Shown here: positions 17,381-25,622 of the stretch, one piece after another
Layout of the letters: every line of letters starts with the position of its first letter
How positions within the stretch are numbered: position 1 is the first letter of the stretch
Assembly: GCA_002254385.1 (NCBI GenBank)
Contig: NJDO01000001.1
Span: 1-45,733, forward strand
Reading direction: 5' to 3'
Source: Thermoplasmatales archaeon ex4484_6
GTDB lineage: Archaea > Thermoplasmatota > Penumbrarchaeia > Penumbrarchaeales > Penumbrarchaeaceae
DNA length: 45,733 bases
Made by a program: the position numbers and the translations under genes
The notes under the pieces: generated by a model
Database searches by the model: none
Told to the model about the DNA's origin: nothing
What the model saw: the letters and a program-made list of their open reading frames with translations, nothing else

Positions 17381-17415
17381 GCCTCCAACACTAAAACCCG
17401 GAATCAGTATATAAT
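17381..17415 (-). promoter_or_regulatory. SD and TATA box of the zinc-ribbon gene
   Basis: On the minus strand, ATTATATACT (17406-17415) is followed by GGAGGC (17381-17386), seven bases from ATG 17373. The spacing gives a leader of about a dozen bases that includes the Shine-Dalgarno site. Confidence 0.6.
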
Positions 17416-17444
17416 CATTGCTGAAAGCCAGCGTTGTCTGGCGA

Positions 17445-17642
17445 TCAAAGGATCTTCGACAGGATTATTATGCCGAGGGAAACCACGACAACGGTGATAA
17501 GCAGAAGAGTGAGATGGACATGCGGTCCCTGTTCCTCATCGTTCAGAGCTCCCACCAGACCTTTCCTTTTCAGGGTTCGGAAGACAACCGAAACGGAATA
17601 CCTGGGGGGGGAGATCCCGCCTTCTCTTTCTCCGTTCTCCAT
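17445..17642 (-). CDS. Probable Sec61-beta/SecG subunit of the protein translocase
   Basis: 65 residues: a hydrophilic N-terminus, then RKGLVGALNDEEQGPHVH and one C-terminal hydrophobic helix (about 42-63). The order 'small residue-GL-x-x-(F/L)-x-x-EE-x-x-P' right before a tail-anchoring helix is the signature of archaeal Sec61-beta, a small tail-anchored component of the SecYE channel. The length is slightly above the usual 50-60 residues because of the N-terminal extension. The only ATG is at 17642, about 30 bases from a TATA-like ATTAAGTAATC on the minus strand (near 17667-17677). It is divergent from the histidine ammonia-lyase. If correct it is a housekeeping gene; the neighbours do not prove the call. 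Confidence 0.6.
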   Translation of the reverse strand: MENGEREGGISPPRYSVSVVFRTLKRKGLVGALNDEEQGPHVHLTLLLITVVVVSLGIIILSKIL

Positions 17643-17820
17643 GGTATCGGGCGAAGAAAGGCCGGGGATTACTTAATCGTTTCCATCCGGGATCTTCCTT
17701 CCCTTCCGGGAAATCCGTATCACTTTCGACGCCACCCATTCACTTTCCGTCCCTGCCCGGTAGCCTTCGGTCCATCACCCGATAAAGTTATTATCGATAC
17801 AGGGTTACACCATTGATTTC

Positions 17821-17831
17821 GGAAGTGATCC
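17821..17831 (+). promoter_or_regulatory. Strong Shine-Dalgarno site of the histidine ammonia-lyase gene
   Basis: GGAAGTGATCC ends one base before ATG 17833, identical to the site ahead of the L15e gene. A TATA-like TTATTATCGATAC lies at about 17788-17800. The very short spacing from SD to ATG is unusual and may be offset by pairing through the GGAAG part. Confidence 0.6.
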
Positions 17832-17832
17832 G

Positions 17833-19356
17833 ATGACAGTTATCGTTGATGGTGATGGGCTCACGATAGAGGACATCGTAAGGATAGCCAGGCGCGGTGA
17901 GAAGATGGAGTTCTCACCGGAAGCCCGGGCAAGGATCGAGAGGTGTCAGAAAATGATCACCGAGCTCGTGGCGCGGGGTGAGAAGATATATGGTGTGACG
18001 ACGGGCATAGGTGAGCTGGCATCTGTTTTCCTCACACCGGAACAGGGACTGGAGCTCCAGAAGAAGATAGTATTCTCACATTCGGCCTCCTACGGGGATG
18101 AGCTTCCGGCGGAAGAGATAAGGGCCGCAATGGCCGCGAGGGCGAACACCTGGGCGAAGGGTCATTCGGGGCTGCGTCTTGACACCGCAAGGACCTATGT
18201 CGAGATGGTCAACCGTCGTGTCACCCCCGTCGTCTACGAGAAGGGATCGGTCGGCTGCTCGGGGGATCTGAGCCCCCTTTCACAGATCGCCGAGGTACTG
18301 CTCGGGGAGGGTACGGCAACCTACGAGGGGGAGAAGGTTCCCGGAGAGAAGGCCATGAAGATGGCCGGCCTGGAACCGGTGACCCCGACCTACAAGGAGG
18401 GGTTGGCCCTGATAAACGGGACACAGGTGATGGTGGGCCAGATGGCACTCATCCTCAACGATTCCAGGGACCTCATCAAGAACGCCATCATAGCCTCCGC
18501 CATGAGCCTTGACGCTCTCAATTCGGTGGTCAAGCCGTTCGATGAGAGGGTTCACGCACTGAGACCGCACAGGGGCCAGGTCATCGTCGCTTCCCACCTG
18601 AGAAGGCTTTTCCGGGATTCGGAGATACTGTCCAATCCGTCGGGAAAGGTTCAGGACGGGTATTCCTTGAGATGTACACCCCAGGCCCTTGGTCCGACAA
18701 TAGATCTCTGGCATTATGCCAGGGATACGATAGAACTCGAACTCAACTCGGTGGTGGACAATCCCATATTCTTCCCCGACGAGATGGACCATATCGGGGC
18801 GGGGAACTTCCACGGACAGCCCATAGGAATCGCGGCGGATGTTCTGAAGATAGGGATGGCCGAGGTGTGCGACCTCTCGGAGAGACATATCAACAGACTT
18901 CTCAATCCGGCTCTGTCCGGACTTCCCGCCTTCCTGGTCGAGGGTGCCGGAATGAATTCGGGCCAGATGGTGGCACAGTACACCGCTGCGGTGATGGTGT
19001 CGGAGAACAAGGTCCTCTCCCATCCCGCATCGGTGGATTCCATCTCCGTTTCCGCGGACCAGGAGGACCATGTTTCCATGGGCCCCGTGGCCATCAGACA
19101 TCTGAAGGAGATAAACAGGAACGCCGTCGGAGTGCTGGCCATCGAGATGATGGCGGCGGCACAGGCTATGGACTTCAGGAAACCCCTGAAACCCGGAAAG
19201 GGAACCGGGGCCGCCTACGAGATGATAAGGGAGAGGGTGGACTTCATGGAGGAGGATCGTCCCCTCCATCCGGATATCAGGGCCATTTCCGATCTCATCA
19301 CCTCCGGCAGGCTCCTCGAGGCTGTTGAGAGCGAGGTCGGAGAGCTTACGATCTGA
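17833..19356 (+). CDS. hutH: Histidine ammonia-lyase (aromatic amino acid lyase family)
   Basis: 507 residues, the normal length. The family converts L-histidine to urocanate and ammonia using the autocatalytic MIO cofactor. Visible landmarks: the YGVTTGIG loop with catalytic Tyr53, SH at 82-83 (the substrate-imidazole His of histidine lyases), the MIO segment GSVGCSGDLSPL (residues 138-149), and AIEMMAAAQ near 436-444, where the Glu is histidine-lyase-like rather than phenylalanine/tyrosine-lyase-like. The MIO triad here is Cys142-Ser143-Gly144, while the usual one is Ala-Ser-Gly. No urocanase or other hut gene is nearby, so the pathway may be split or the product used otherwise. The start has a strong Shine-Dalgarno site. 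Confidence 0.9.
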   Translation: MTVIVDGDGLTIEDIVRIARRGEKMEFSPEARARIERCQKMITELVARGEKIYGVTTGIGELASVFLTPEQGLELQKKIVFSHSASYGDELPAEEIRAAMAARANTWAKGHSGLRLDTARTYVEMVNRRVTPVVYEKGSVGCSGDLSPLSQIAEVLLGEGTATYEGEKVPGEKAMKMAGLEPVTPTYKEGLALINGTQVMVGQMALILNDSRDLIKNAIIASAMSLDALNSVVKPFDERVHALRPHRGQVIVASHLRRLFRDSEILSNPSGKVQDGYSLRCTPQALGPTIDLWHYARDTIELELNSVVDNPIFFPDEMDHIGAGNFHGQPIGIAADVLKIGMAEVCDLSERHINRLLNPALSGLPAFLVEGAGMNSGQMVAQYTAAVMVSENKVLSHPASVDSISVSADQEDHVSMGPVAIRHLKEINRNAVGVLAIEMMAAAQAMDFRKPLKPGKGTGAAYEMIRERVDFMEEDRPLHPDIRAISDLITSGRLLEAVESEVGELTI

Positions 19357-19418
19357 GACCCATTCCCCGCATGGCCCCCCGTCTCTGGCCAATCCAGCAC
19401 CATTTCCCTTCATGGAAA

Positions 19419-19428
19419 ATTAAATATG
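19419..19428 (+). promoter_or_regulatory. TATA box upstream of the giant beta-helix protein gene
   Basis: ATTAAATATG about 100 bases before the ATG at 19525 predicts a leader of around 75-80 bases, longer than for most genes here. A GGTGGG site lies just ahead of the start codon. Confidence 0.5.
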
Positions 19429-19524
19429 TTAAAACGATAATACTTCACAGGCTCAACCAAACTACTGCCACCAGTGTGTCAAGTGGTCAGGTTTCCTAAT
19501 AGAGATGTGTGTCAGGTGGGGCAT

Positions 19525-22500
19525 ATGATGATTCGAAAAACGTTCTTGGTAGCTGTGTCAGTCTTGGTCTTAGTGGGTGTTCCTATCTTCAGCCTAACCT
19601 CCGTGGAGGGAGCTGGCGATGGTCAGGATCTTGGTCCCGGAGCAACCACTGTTACAACTGATTACGAGGTTCTATCCGGAGAGACGAAAGAGATCACCGA
19701 TGAGGATTGGGAGCTCAATGCGAACATATATGTACGCAATGGAGGAACGCTCTACATAAACAATACGAAGATAAAATGGGGAGGGACCACAGATGGCGAA
19801 TATGGCCTGTATGTGGACAACGGCGGTGTCCTGTACATCGATCAGAACTGCAATTTCACAGCTCAGGATACCACAACCCATCAATATAGGGAGAAGGTCA
19901 TTGGTACGAACACTTATGTAATGGAATCCTGGGGGGTACACTGGAAATTCTATGTGAGGGGGACCGCCAGGATCAACAATTCGTATTTCGGCTATATGTG
20001 GGGGGAGACTGGTGGCTACATCACGGACCATGAAGGTGGGATCGTATGTGCCAGTGATGACATAATCATCTACAATTGCGTGATCCAATATACCGAGTGC
20101 AACGCCATCGCGATCCTGAATCCTGATCTGGCGGATTATCAGAGCCAGGGTGATGGTTTCTCGCCCAGGATAGATAGGGTTACAATTGACAACACCACCC
20201 GGTACGGCATATTTGTCGGTGGTGACAAGAGTTCTCCCACCATCACCAATTCAACGGTAAGGGGAGCACCTGTTCAGGGCATCACTTACTTTGTGGGGGC
20301 TGACGGGTATTTGAATGACACCACCATTTCCGGTTGCGAGGATGGTCTGGAACTGGATCCAGTAACAGGCAGCGGATATTCCGCCACGCTGCTTGTCAAC
20401 AGATGTCATTTCGATGGAAACAACAATTCTGGATTCATAGCAGGACGCGGGGGAACGGTGAAGTTCCGCAACTCCACGTTCAACAACAACAAGGGGCCAG
20501 GGGTGATAATGCAGGTATCCACCTCCAGCGGAATACAGTCCATAGAGATCTACGATTCCGAGGTGAAGAATAACGCAAAGGAAGGGTTGACAGCATTGGT
20601 TAATACGGTATCAGCAATAATTCAGAACGTCGAGATTGCAGAGAATGGAGGTAACGGGATATGGCTTCCGGCCACTTCCAACTCTGCTCCTTATATTGTA
20701 GATTCAAGTATCCACGATAACGGTAGATACGGTATCTATTCCAACGGTAGCGCGGGATATGTTCAGGGAACGGAGCTTTACAGGAATGATCTGGGGAATA
20801 TATTTGCGGTAAATGGATCCACGATCTCCATTTCGTCAAGTGACATCCATCATGCCGATTACGGAATAAAGGTCCTGGATGCGGCACCGTCTATCTCGGA
20901 TAATGATCTAAGATTGAACGGTGTGGGAGTGAATCTTGATGGATCCGGTGCCCTCTCCTTGGGAGGAAACACCTTCTTCTCCAACGAGATAGGCCTGTTT
21001 TCAAGAGTGGATGACGTCGCTGTCCAGCAAAACAATTTCGACAGTCATTCGTCGAACACTGCGATGATTCTCGATCTCAGGGGAGATAAAACAGCAAATG
21101 TGAGGTTCTGCAACTTCACGAACAACAAGGATGCCGTGAAAATTTACGGAGGCGAAGTTGCAAGGTTCCAGAATATTAGTGTCACCGGATCATCGGGCAG
21201 CGCCCTGTTCGGTCGATACGGGGCGAACTTCACCGTGCGGACCTCCGAATTCTCCGGGAACACCATGGACTTCATCCTGAACGATGCTTCAACGGGAAAG
21301 GCCTTTTCTTGCGGAACACCTTCCTCCAAGGTCACGATACAGGATAGGGATTCCGAATTCTGGCATTACTGGAGGGTTTCCGTGGAGGTCATGAACAACG
21401 TTACCCTTGCCCCGGTGACCGATGCCAACATGGTGATATATTCCGATGAAGGGGAGGCCCTGGCATCGGAAGAAACCTTCTTCGACGGCACCGCAGCGGT
21501 TGATTCCCCGCAGTACATGATCGATGGTTCGGGGATGACCAGCTACATGCCGGTCAATCTTACGGTGGCCAAGGAGAACTACATACCTTTCTGGGAACCC
21601 GACCTTCCGAACACGGAGGACCATCATGAGGTGGTGTACCTGGCTGAGAACAGGGCCCCGTCGCTTCCGTTCCCGCCGGGAAACCAGCCGACAATCACTC
21701 ATCAGAACAGGCCCCTTTTGACATGGCTTCCTCCTTACGACTGGAATCAGGATAAGATAGGATACAAGGTAAACGTGTGGCAGGATGACATGAGCACCGG
21801 ACAGCACGTGGTCGTCGACGCCATTGTCCACAATCCCCAGTACATGTTCAGGAAGAACCTGAGATACAACCACGAATTCTGGGTCGAGGTGGTCGCATTC
21901 GATCCATGGGGCCTCAGCGACACCACGGTGTTCAGCTTCAGGACGGTGAACACTCCCCCAACATCCCCGGTGGCTTCCTTCGTTGAAGCCCCGGTCCCTT
22001 CACTTGTGGACCTTGAGGTTCGGATAGACAATGCTTCGACGGATTCTGACACGAATCCCGTCGATAACATCACATATCTCGTGGAATGGTATGCCTTCAG
22101 GGAGGACACCTGGGTCATTATCATGTCGGGTTCGAACCAGTTCATACTGGACCACAATCTTACTTTCGAGGGCGACAAGATAAGGGCGGTAATCAAGCCG
22201 TTCGACGGTATCGAATACGGTGTTCCGGTGACCCTCGAGACCCAGGTTGTGAACTTCGTCCCGCATGCTCTTGTGGATTATGTCGAGATAGAACTTAACG
22301 AGGATGAACCTGCAACCGGTCTCATCAATCTGTCGGCACTGTTCACGGACAGGGACGGTGACGATCTCTCTTTCAACGTTAAGATACAGAGAAACGTCGG
22401 CGCGGAGATCGACAAGGTGACGAACGCGATCACCTTCATACCGGATCCGAACTGGATGGGCAAGGATTACCTGATCATCGAAGCGCTTGACTCCAAGCCC

Positions 22501-23826
22501 CACGCCGAGGACAATCCCACAATTCAGGTAAATATAACCGTGAAAGGTGTGAACGATGCTCCTGTCATCACCGAGGTAAACGACAAGGTGGTGGAAAAGG
22601 GTTCCATATCCCTTGTTCAGGACATCCAGGGCGCGACCGCCGTCATCACGGTGAAGGGTTACGACCCCGATGAGCTTTACGGTGATTCCTACGAGTTCTC
22701 AACGAACTTCCTGGATGTCATCGGTGAAGGGATCCTGGATGAGGACGACTTCATGTTCGAGAGGACCACCGGCAGAATGTCCGTCTTCCTGAAGAACGCC
22801 ATTGTGGGAGAACATATCTTCAACATCACCGTCACGGATGAAGCCGGGCTTTCCTCATCGACACCCATAAAACTTCTCGTCGAGAACAGGAACGACGCTC
22901 CGACCGTTCCGGAGATAATCTCCCACACGAACGGAGAGGTTGTCAAGCTTCCGCCCGGCGAGAACAAGATAACTTTCTCGGCTTCGCCGGCAGACGATCC
23001 GGACCTTCACATACCCGACTCGGAAGAACATCTCGAATATGATTGGAACTTCGGAGAGGGATGGATCGAGAACATAGGGTTCGAGAACGTCGAGGCCGAG
23101 TTCCCCGTATCGGGTGAATACGAGATACGGGTGAGGGTGAGGGATTCGATGGGTCTCTACGAGGAATCCTCCATAAAGATCATGGTGAACGTTACCGCGG
23201 AGTCGATCCAGTTTGCGGAACAGACAGAGAAGACCTTCTTCGAGGAGTGGGGTCTGATATTGATACTTGCCATCATAGCGGTTATCGTCATCGCAGTGAT
23301 ACTCTTCCTGGTGTTCAGAAAGGATGAGCTCTCCGACACTGCCAAGGAGGTGGAACAGGAACACGAGGCTCTGGTTGCCAAGCAGCAGGAGGAGGCATTG
23401 ATGGCCCAGGAAAAGCTCCAGGCATTGATGTCCGGGACACCCTATCCGGAGACCACGGGACCGGCCCTGCCTTCCGCAGGGGAGGGGGTGCCATCATACG
23501 AGGCCCTGCCCTCAGCGGAAACGGAGGGAGCTCCTCCGCAGGAAGGTGCGGTGGAGGGATATCAGGAACAGCCTCCCGTGCCTGGATATGAGCAGCAGCC
23601 CCCCGCCGAGCCGGGCTATGAACAGCCACCTGCACCTGCCTATCAGCCTCCGGCAATGGAAGAGCAGCCCATGCAGGCTCCACCCACGGAGATGCCGCCC
23701 GGCACCCCGGAGGAGCAGCCTCCGGCAGCTCCCGAACCGGCGGTACCCGGAGCGGTTCCCCCGACACAGCCTCAGGAAGGCCAGGACCCGACATACCTGC
23801 CTCCGCCCGAAGAGCAGCAGCAGTAA
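19525..23826 (+). CDS. Giant beta-helix/cadherin-like surface protein with long Pro/Gln-rich cytoplasmic tail
   Basis: 1433 residues from ATG 19525, chosen for the AGGTGGG site just upstream and the signal peptide that follows (MMIRKTFLVAVSVLVLVGVPIFSL); an in-frame ATG at 19474 would add 17 residues. Residues of about 60-620 form a right-handed parallel beta-helix with repeated 'I.NS.I..N...GI' rungs. A carboxypeptidase-regulatory/fibronectin-like part (about 630-800) and cadherin-like repeats follow, the latter with VNDAPVI/NRNDAPTVP boundaries and an Asp-rich calcium-type loop (DRDGDDLSF). After one transmembrane helix (about 1242-1264), 169 residues remain on the cytoplasmic side: a charged helical segment, then a low-complexity Pro/Gln/Glu region with repeated PGYEQ-PP units. 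That tail is unlike the short tails of the other surface proteins. Its role is unknown; partner binding is a guess. The 5' third reads as A/T-richer than the neighbours by eye. Confidence 0.82.
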   Translation: MMIRKTFLVAVSVLVLVGVPIFSLTSVEGAGDGQDLGPGATTVTTDYEVLSGETKEITDEDWELNANIYVRNGGTLYINNTKIKWGGTTDGEYGLYVDNGGVLYIDQNCNFTAQDTTTHQYREKVIGTNTYVMESWGVHWKFYVRGTARINNSYFGYMWGETGGYITDHEGGIVCASDDIIIYNCVIQYTECNAIAILNPDLADYQSQGDGFSPRIDRVTIDNTTRYGIFVGGDKSSPTITNSTVRGAPVQGITYFVGADGYLNDTTISGCEDGLELDPVTGSGYSATLLVNRCHFDGNNNSGFIAGRGGTVKFRNSTFNNNKGPGVIMQVSTSSGIQSIEIYDSEVKNNAKEGLTALVNTVSAIIQNVEIAENGGNGIWLPATSNSAPYIVDSSIHDNGRYGIYSNGSAGYVQGTELYRNDLGNIFAVNGSTISISSSDIHHADYGIKVLDAAPSISDNDLRLNGVGVNLDGSGALSLGGNTFFSNEIGLFSRVDDVAVQQNNFDSHSSNTAMILDLRGDKTANVRFCNFTNNKDAVKIYGGEVARFQNISVTGSSGSALFGRYGANFTVRTSEFSGNTMDFILNDASTGKAFSCGTPSSKVTIQDRDSEFWHYWRVSVEVMNNVTLAPVTDANMVIYSDEGEALASEETFFDGTAAVDSPQYMIDGSGMTSYMPVNLTVAKENYIPFWEPDLPNTEDHHEVVYLAENRAPSLPFPPGNQPTITHQNRPLLTWLPPYDWNQDKIGYKVNVWQDDMSTGQHVVVDAIVHNPQYMFRKNLRYNHEFWVEVVAFDPWGLSDTTVFSFRTVNTPPTSPVASFVEAPVPSLVDLEVRIDNASTDSDTNPVDNITYLVEWYAFREDTWVIIMSGSNQFILDHNLTFEGDKIRAVIKPFDGIEYGVPVTLETQVVNFVPHALVDYVEIELNEDEPATGLINLSALFTDRDGDDLSFNVKIQRNVGAEIDKVTNAITFIPDPNWMGKDYLIIEALDSKPHAEDNPTIQVNITVKGVNDAPVITEVNDKVVEKGSISLVQDIQGATAVITVKGYDPDELYGDSYEFSTNFLDVIGEGILDEDDFMFERTTGRMSVFLKNAIVGEHIFNITVTDEAGLSSSTPIKLLVENRNDAPTVPEIISHTNGEVVKLPPGENKITFSASPADDPDLHIPDSEEHLEYDWNFGEGWIENIGFENVEAEFPVSGEYEIRVRVRDSMGLYEESSIKIMVNVTAESIQFAEQTEKTFFEEWGLILILAIIAVIVIAVILFLVFRKDELSDTAKEVEQEHEALVAKQQEEALMAQEKLQALMSGTPYPETTGPALPSAGEGVPSYEALPSAETEGAPPQEGAVEGYQEQPPVPGYEQQPPAEPGYEQPPAPAYQPPAMEEQPMQAPPTEMPPGTPEEQPPAAPEPAVPGAVPPTQPQEGQDPTYLPPPEEQQQ

Positions 23827-23846
23827 AGAGTATGAAACGGTAAGGA

Positions 23847-23872
23847 AGTGGGGGCCATGCCCCCACTCTTTT
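23847..23872. terminator. Hairpin with T-tract between convergent genes
   Basis: AGTGGGGGC (23847-23855) pairs perfectly with GCCCCCACT (23859-23867) around a CAT loop, followed by CTTTT. It lies 20 bases after the stop of the giant surface protein gene and 52 bases from the end of the convergent biotin ligase gene. It looks like a bacterial-style intrinsic terminator for the plus-strand transcript; the T-run is on the plus side only. Confidence 0.65.
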
Positions 23873-23923
23873 CAACCTGATCCATAGATATAACTCGGGC
23901 CGAAAACGGTCTAATCGAACCTT

Positions 23924-24745
23924 TCATGCGCTCAATTTGATGCAGTCCCCCGACGAGATCCTTTCGAGTCCGCTGTCGGTCCTGACGACAAGTGCACCCG
24001 TCTGGTCGAGTCCAAGGGCCCTCCCGAAAACATCCCCCCCGCTGGTCAGGACCCTTACCTCCTCACCGATGGTATCGGATCTGCTGCTCCACTGGTCCAG
24101 AAGGTCCTCTTTCTGTCCGTCGATGAACTGGGAGTAAACGAGATCCAGGAAATAGAGCAGGTCTCTTGCGAACTGGTTCGGGTCTATATCCGTTCCGGAG
24201 ACATCCCTGAGGGATGTGGAGCTCTGCCTGATATCTTCGGGGAGATCATCCAGCGATGTATTGACGTTGATGCCTATTCCGACAATGACATGTTCCACGT
24301 TTCTTCCCTTGACGGACGATCTCGTCATGATGCCCGAAACCTTCTTTCCATCGATGAGCACATCATTCGGCCATTTCAGTCTTGCCTCGGTGAATGTCGT
24401 GCACTGTATGGCCTTGGATACTGCGAGCCCCATCACCAGGGGGAGCACGGAAATCTCGTCGGGTCCCAGGCTGGGTCTGAGCACGATGGAGAGATAGATC
24501 CCACCCCTGGGGGAGTGGAACCTTCTTTCATTCCTCCCCTTTCCCTCGCTCTGGGAGTTTGCAATGATGACGGTTCCTTCCCGGGCCCCTCCTTCCGCCA
24601 TCTCCCGGGCCAGTTCGTTGGTGGATGTCACGACGTCGTGAAAGTGGATGATGCGGCCTATGGTCCGGGTTGTGAGACCCTTCACACATGCATCCTTCTC
24701 AATATCTATCGAGGTCAATCCAACCACGACCGTGTCGTCACTCAA
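23924..24745 (-). CDS. birA: Biotin-[acetyl-CoA-carboxylase] ligase without DNA-binding domain
   Basis: 273 residues. Catalytic-domain motifs of biotin protein ligases are clear: VVTSTNELARE (38-48), the biotinyl-AMP loop GKGRNERRFHSPRGG (68-82, a variant of GRGRxxR), LKWPNDVLIDGKKVSGI (123-139) and VIVGIGINVN (153-162). A small SH3-like C-terminal domain follows. There is no N-terminal helix-turn-helix, so it is a ligase only. It attaches biotin to the carrier lysine of carboxylases or oxaloacetate decarboxylase; none is in the window. The start is TTG at 24745, overlapping the upstream stop as TTGA, which implies coupling with the CBS gene; the first 25 residues are not family-typical, so a later start is possible. 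Confidence 0.9.
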   Translation of the reverse strand: MSDDTVVVGLTSIDIEKDACVKGLTTRTIGRIIHFHDVVTSTNELAREMAEGGAREGTVIIANSQSEGKGRNERRFHSPRGGIYLSIVLRPSLGPDEISVLPLVMGLAVSKAIQCTTFTEARLKWPNDVLIDGKKVSGIMTRSSVKGRNVEHVIVGIGINVNTSLDDLPEDIRQSSTSLRDVSGTDIDPNQFARDLLYFLDLVYSQFIDGQKEDLLDQWSSRSDTIGEEVRVLTSGGDVFGRALGLDQTGALVVRTDSGLERISSGDCIKLSA

Positions 24746-25581
24746 TCGAAGAGTGTTCTCAGCAGGTCCATATCATATATCATCGCATGGATGTGGTCAT
24801 CCTTGTCAACGACGGGCATCTGGTCGTAATCCTTCCTTCTCATCGTCCTGGCGGCCTCCCATACGGGGGCCCTTCTGTAGATTGTGGACAGATCCCTTGA
24901 CATGAACTTCTCTATTGGATCCCTGGGAAGGTCGATCTTTGCCTCCTGGTAGTAGAGGTTCATCACGTTCCTCAGCCCCTCCCAGGTCCAGGAATCCTCA
25001 TCCTCCGATATCCCGAGTGTGGTGAGAGTGACGTTCTCCCCGAGGTATTTGAAGTCGAAAAGGTCCCGGTCGGTCACCAGTCCGCAGAGTTCGGCATCAT
25101 CGTCCAGAACCGGCATGGCGTAGACCTTTGACAGATTGATCATGGTGGCTGCAACGTTTGCGGGAGTGCACTTGTGGATGCATACGGTGTGGGAGCGGAT
25201 GAGATCCTCCACCGGAAGGTCTATCTTCCTCTTCTCCACGACCTTCAGCATATCGGAGGGTGTGATGAGGCCGACGATCTCTCCCTTTCTGACAACGGGC
25301 AGCCTCCGGATGTTTTCCTCGAACATCAACCTTGCCGCCTTCTCCAAGGTCGTGTTGGGAGATGCCGTCGGGACATCCCATTCCATGAGAACCGCCACCT
25401 GTTCCTCCTCCGGGTTATCGAAGATATCCTTTCTGGTGATCATCCCCAGAACCTTGTTGTTCTCGTCGACAACGGGTAGACCTGTCCTCTTGTTCTTTAC
25501 AAGCAGGGAGAGTACCTCATCCCTTGTTGTGGGCAGTCTTGCAACTATGGGTTCCGGGACCATTACTTCCGAGATGTTCAT
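24742..25581 (-). CDS. Four-CBS-domain protein
   Basis: 279 residues made of two CBS pairs: about 1-55, 60-115, 118-175 and 218-279, with a linker between the third and fourth. Repeated signatures are GLPVVDENNKVLGMITRKD, RLPVVRKGEIVGLITPSD (in parts), AMPVLDDDAELCGLVTDRD and QMPVVDKDDHIHAMIYDMD. CBS pairs bind adenine nucleotides (AMP, ATP, SAM) or other ligands and act as energy or ligand sensors. No effector domain is attached. The frame extends upstream, but I choose ATG 25581: GGAGGT lies seven bases ahead, a TATA-like CTTTAATACC on the minus strand lies near 25620, and the protein then begins MNISEVM as family members do. It overlaps the biotin ligase start. Confidence 0.9.
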   Translation of the reverse strand: MNISEVMVPEPIVARLPTTRDEVLSLLVKNKRTGLPVVDENNKVLGMITRKDIFDNPEEEQVAVLMEWDVPTASPNTTLEKAARLMFEENIRRLPVVRKGEIVGLITPSDMLKVVEKRKIDLPVEDLIRSHTVCIHKCTPANVAATMINLSKVYAMPVLDDDAELCGLVTDRDLFDFKYLGENVTLTTLGISEDEDSWTWEGLRNVMNLYYQEAKIDLPRDPIEKFMSRDLSTIYRRAPVWEAARTMRRKDYDQMPVVDKDDHIHAMIYDMDLLRTLFD

Positions 25582-25622
25582 GGGTTCGTACCTCCGGTTC
25601 ACTAGCCATCTTGGAATTGGTA

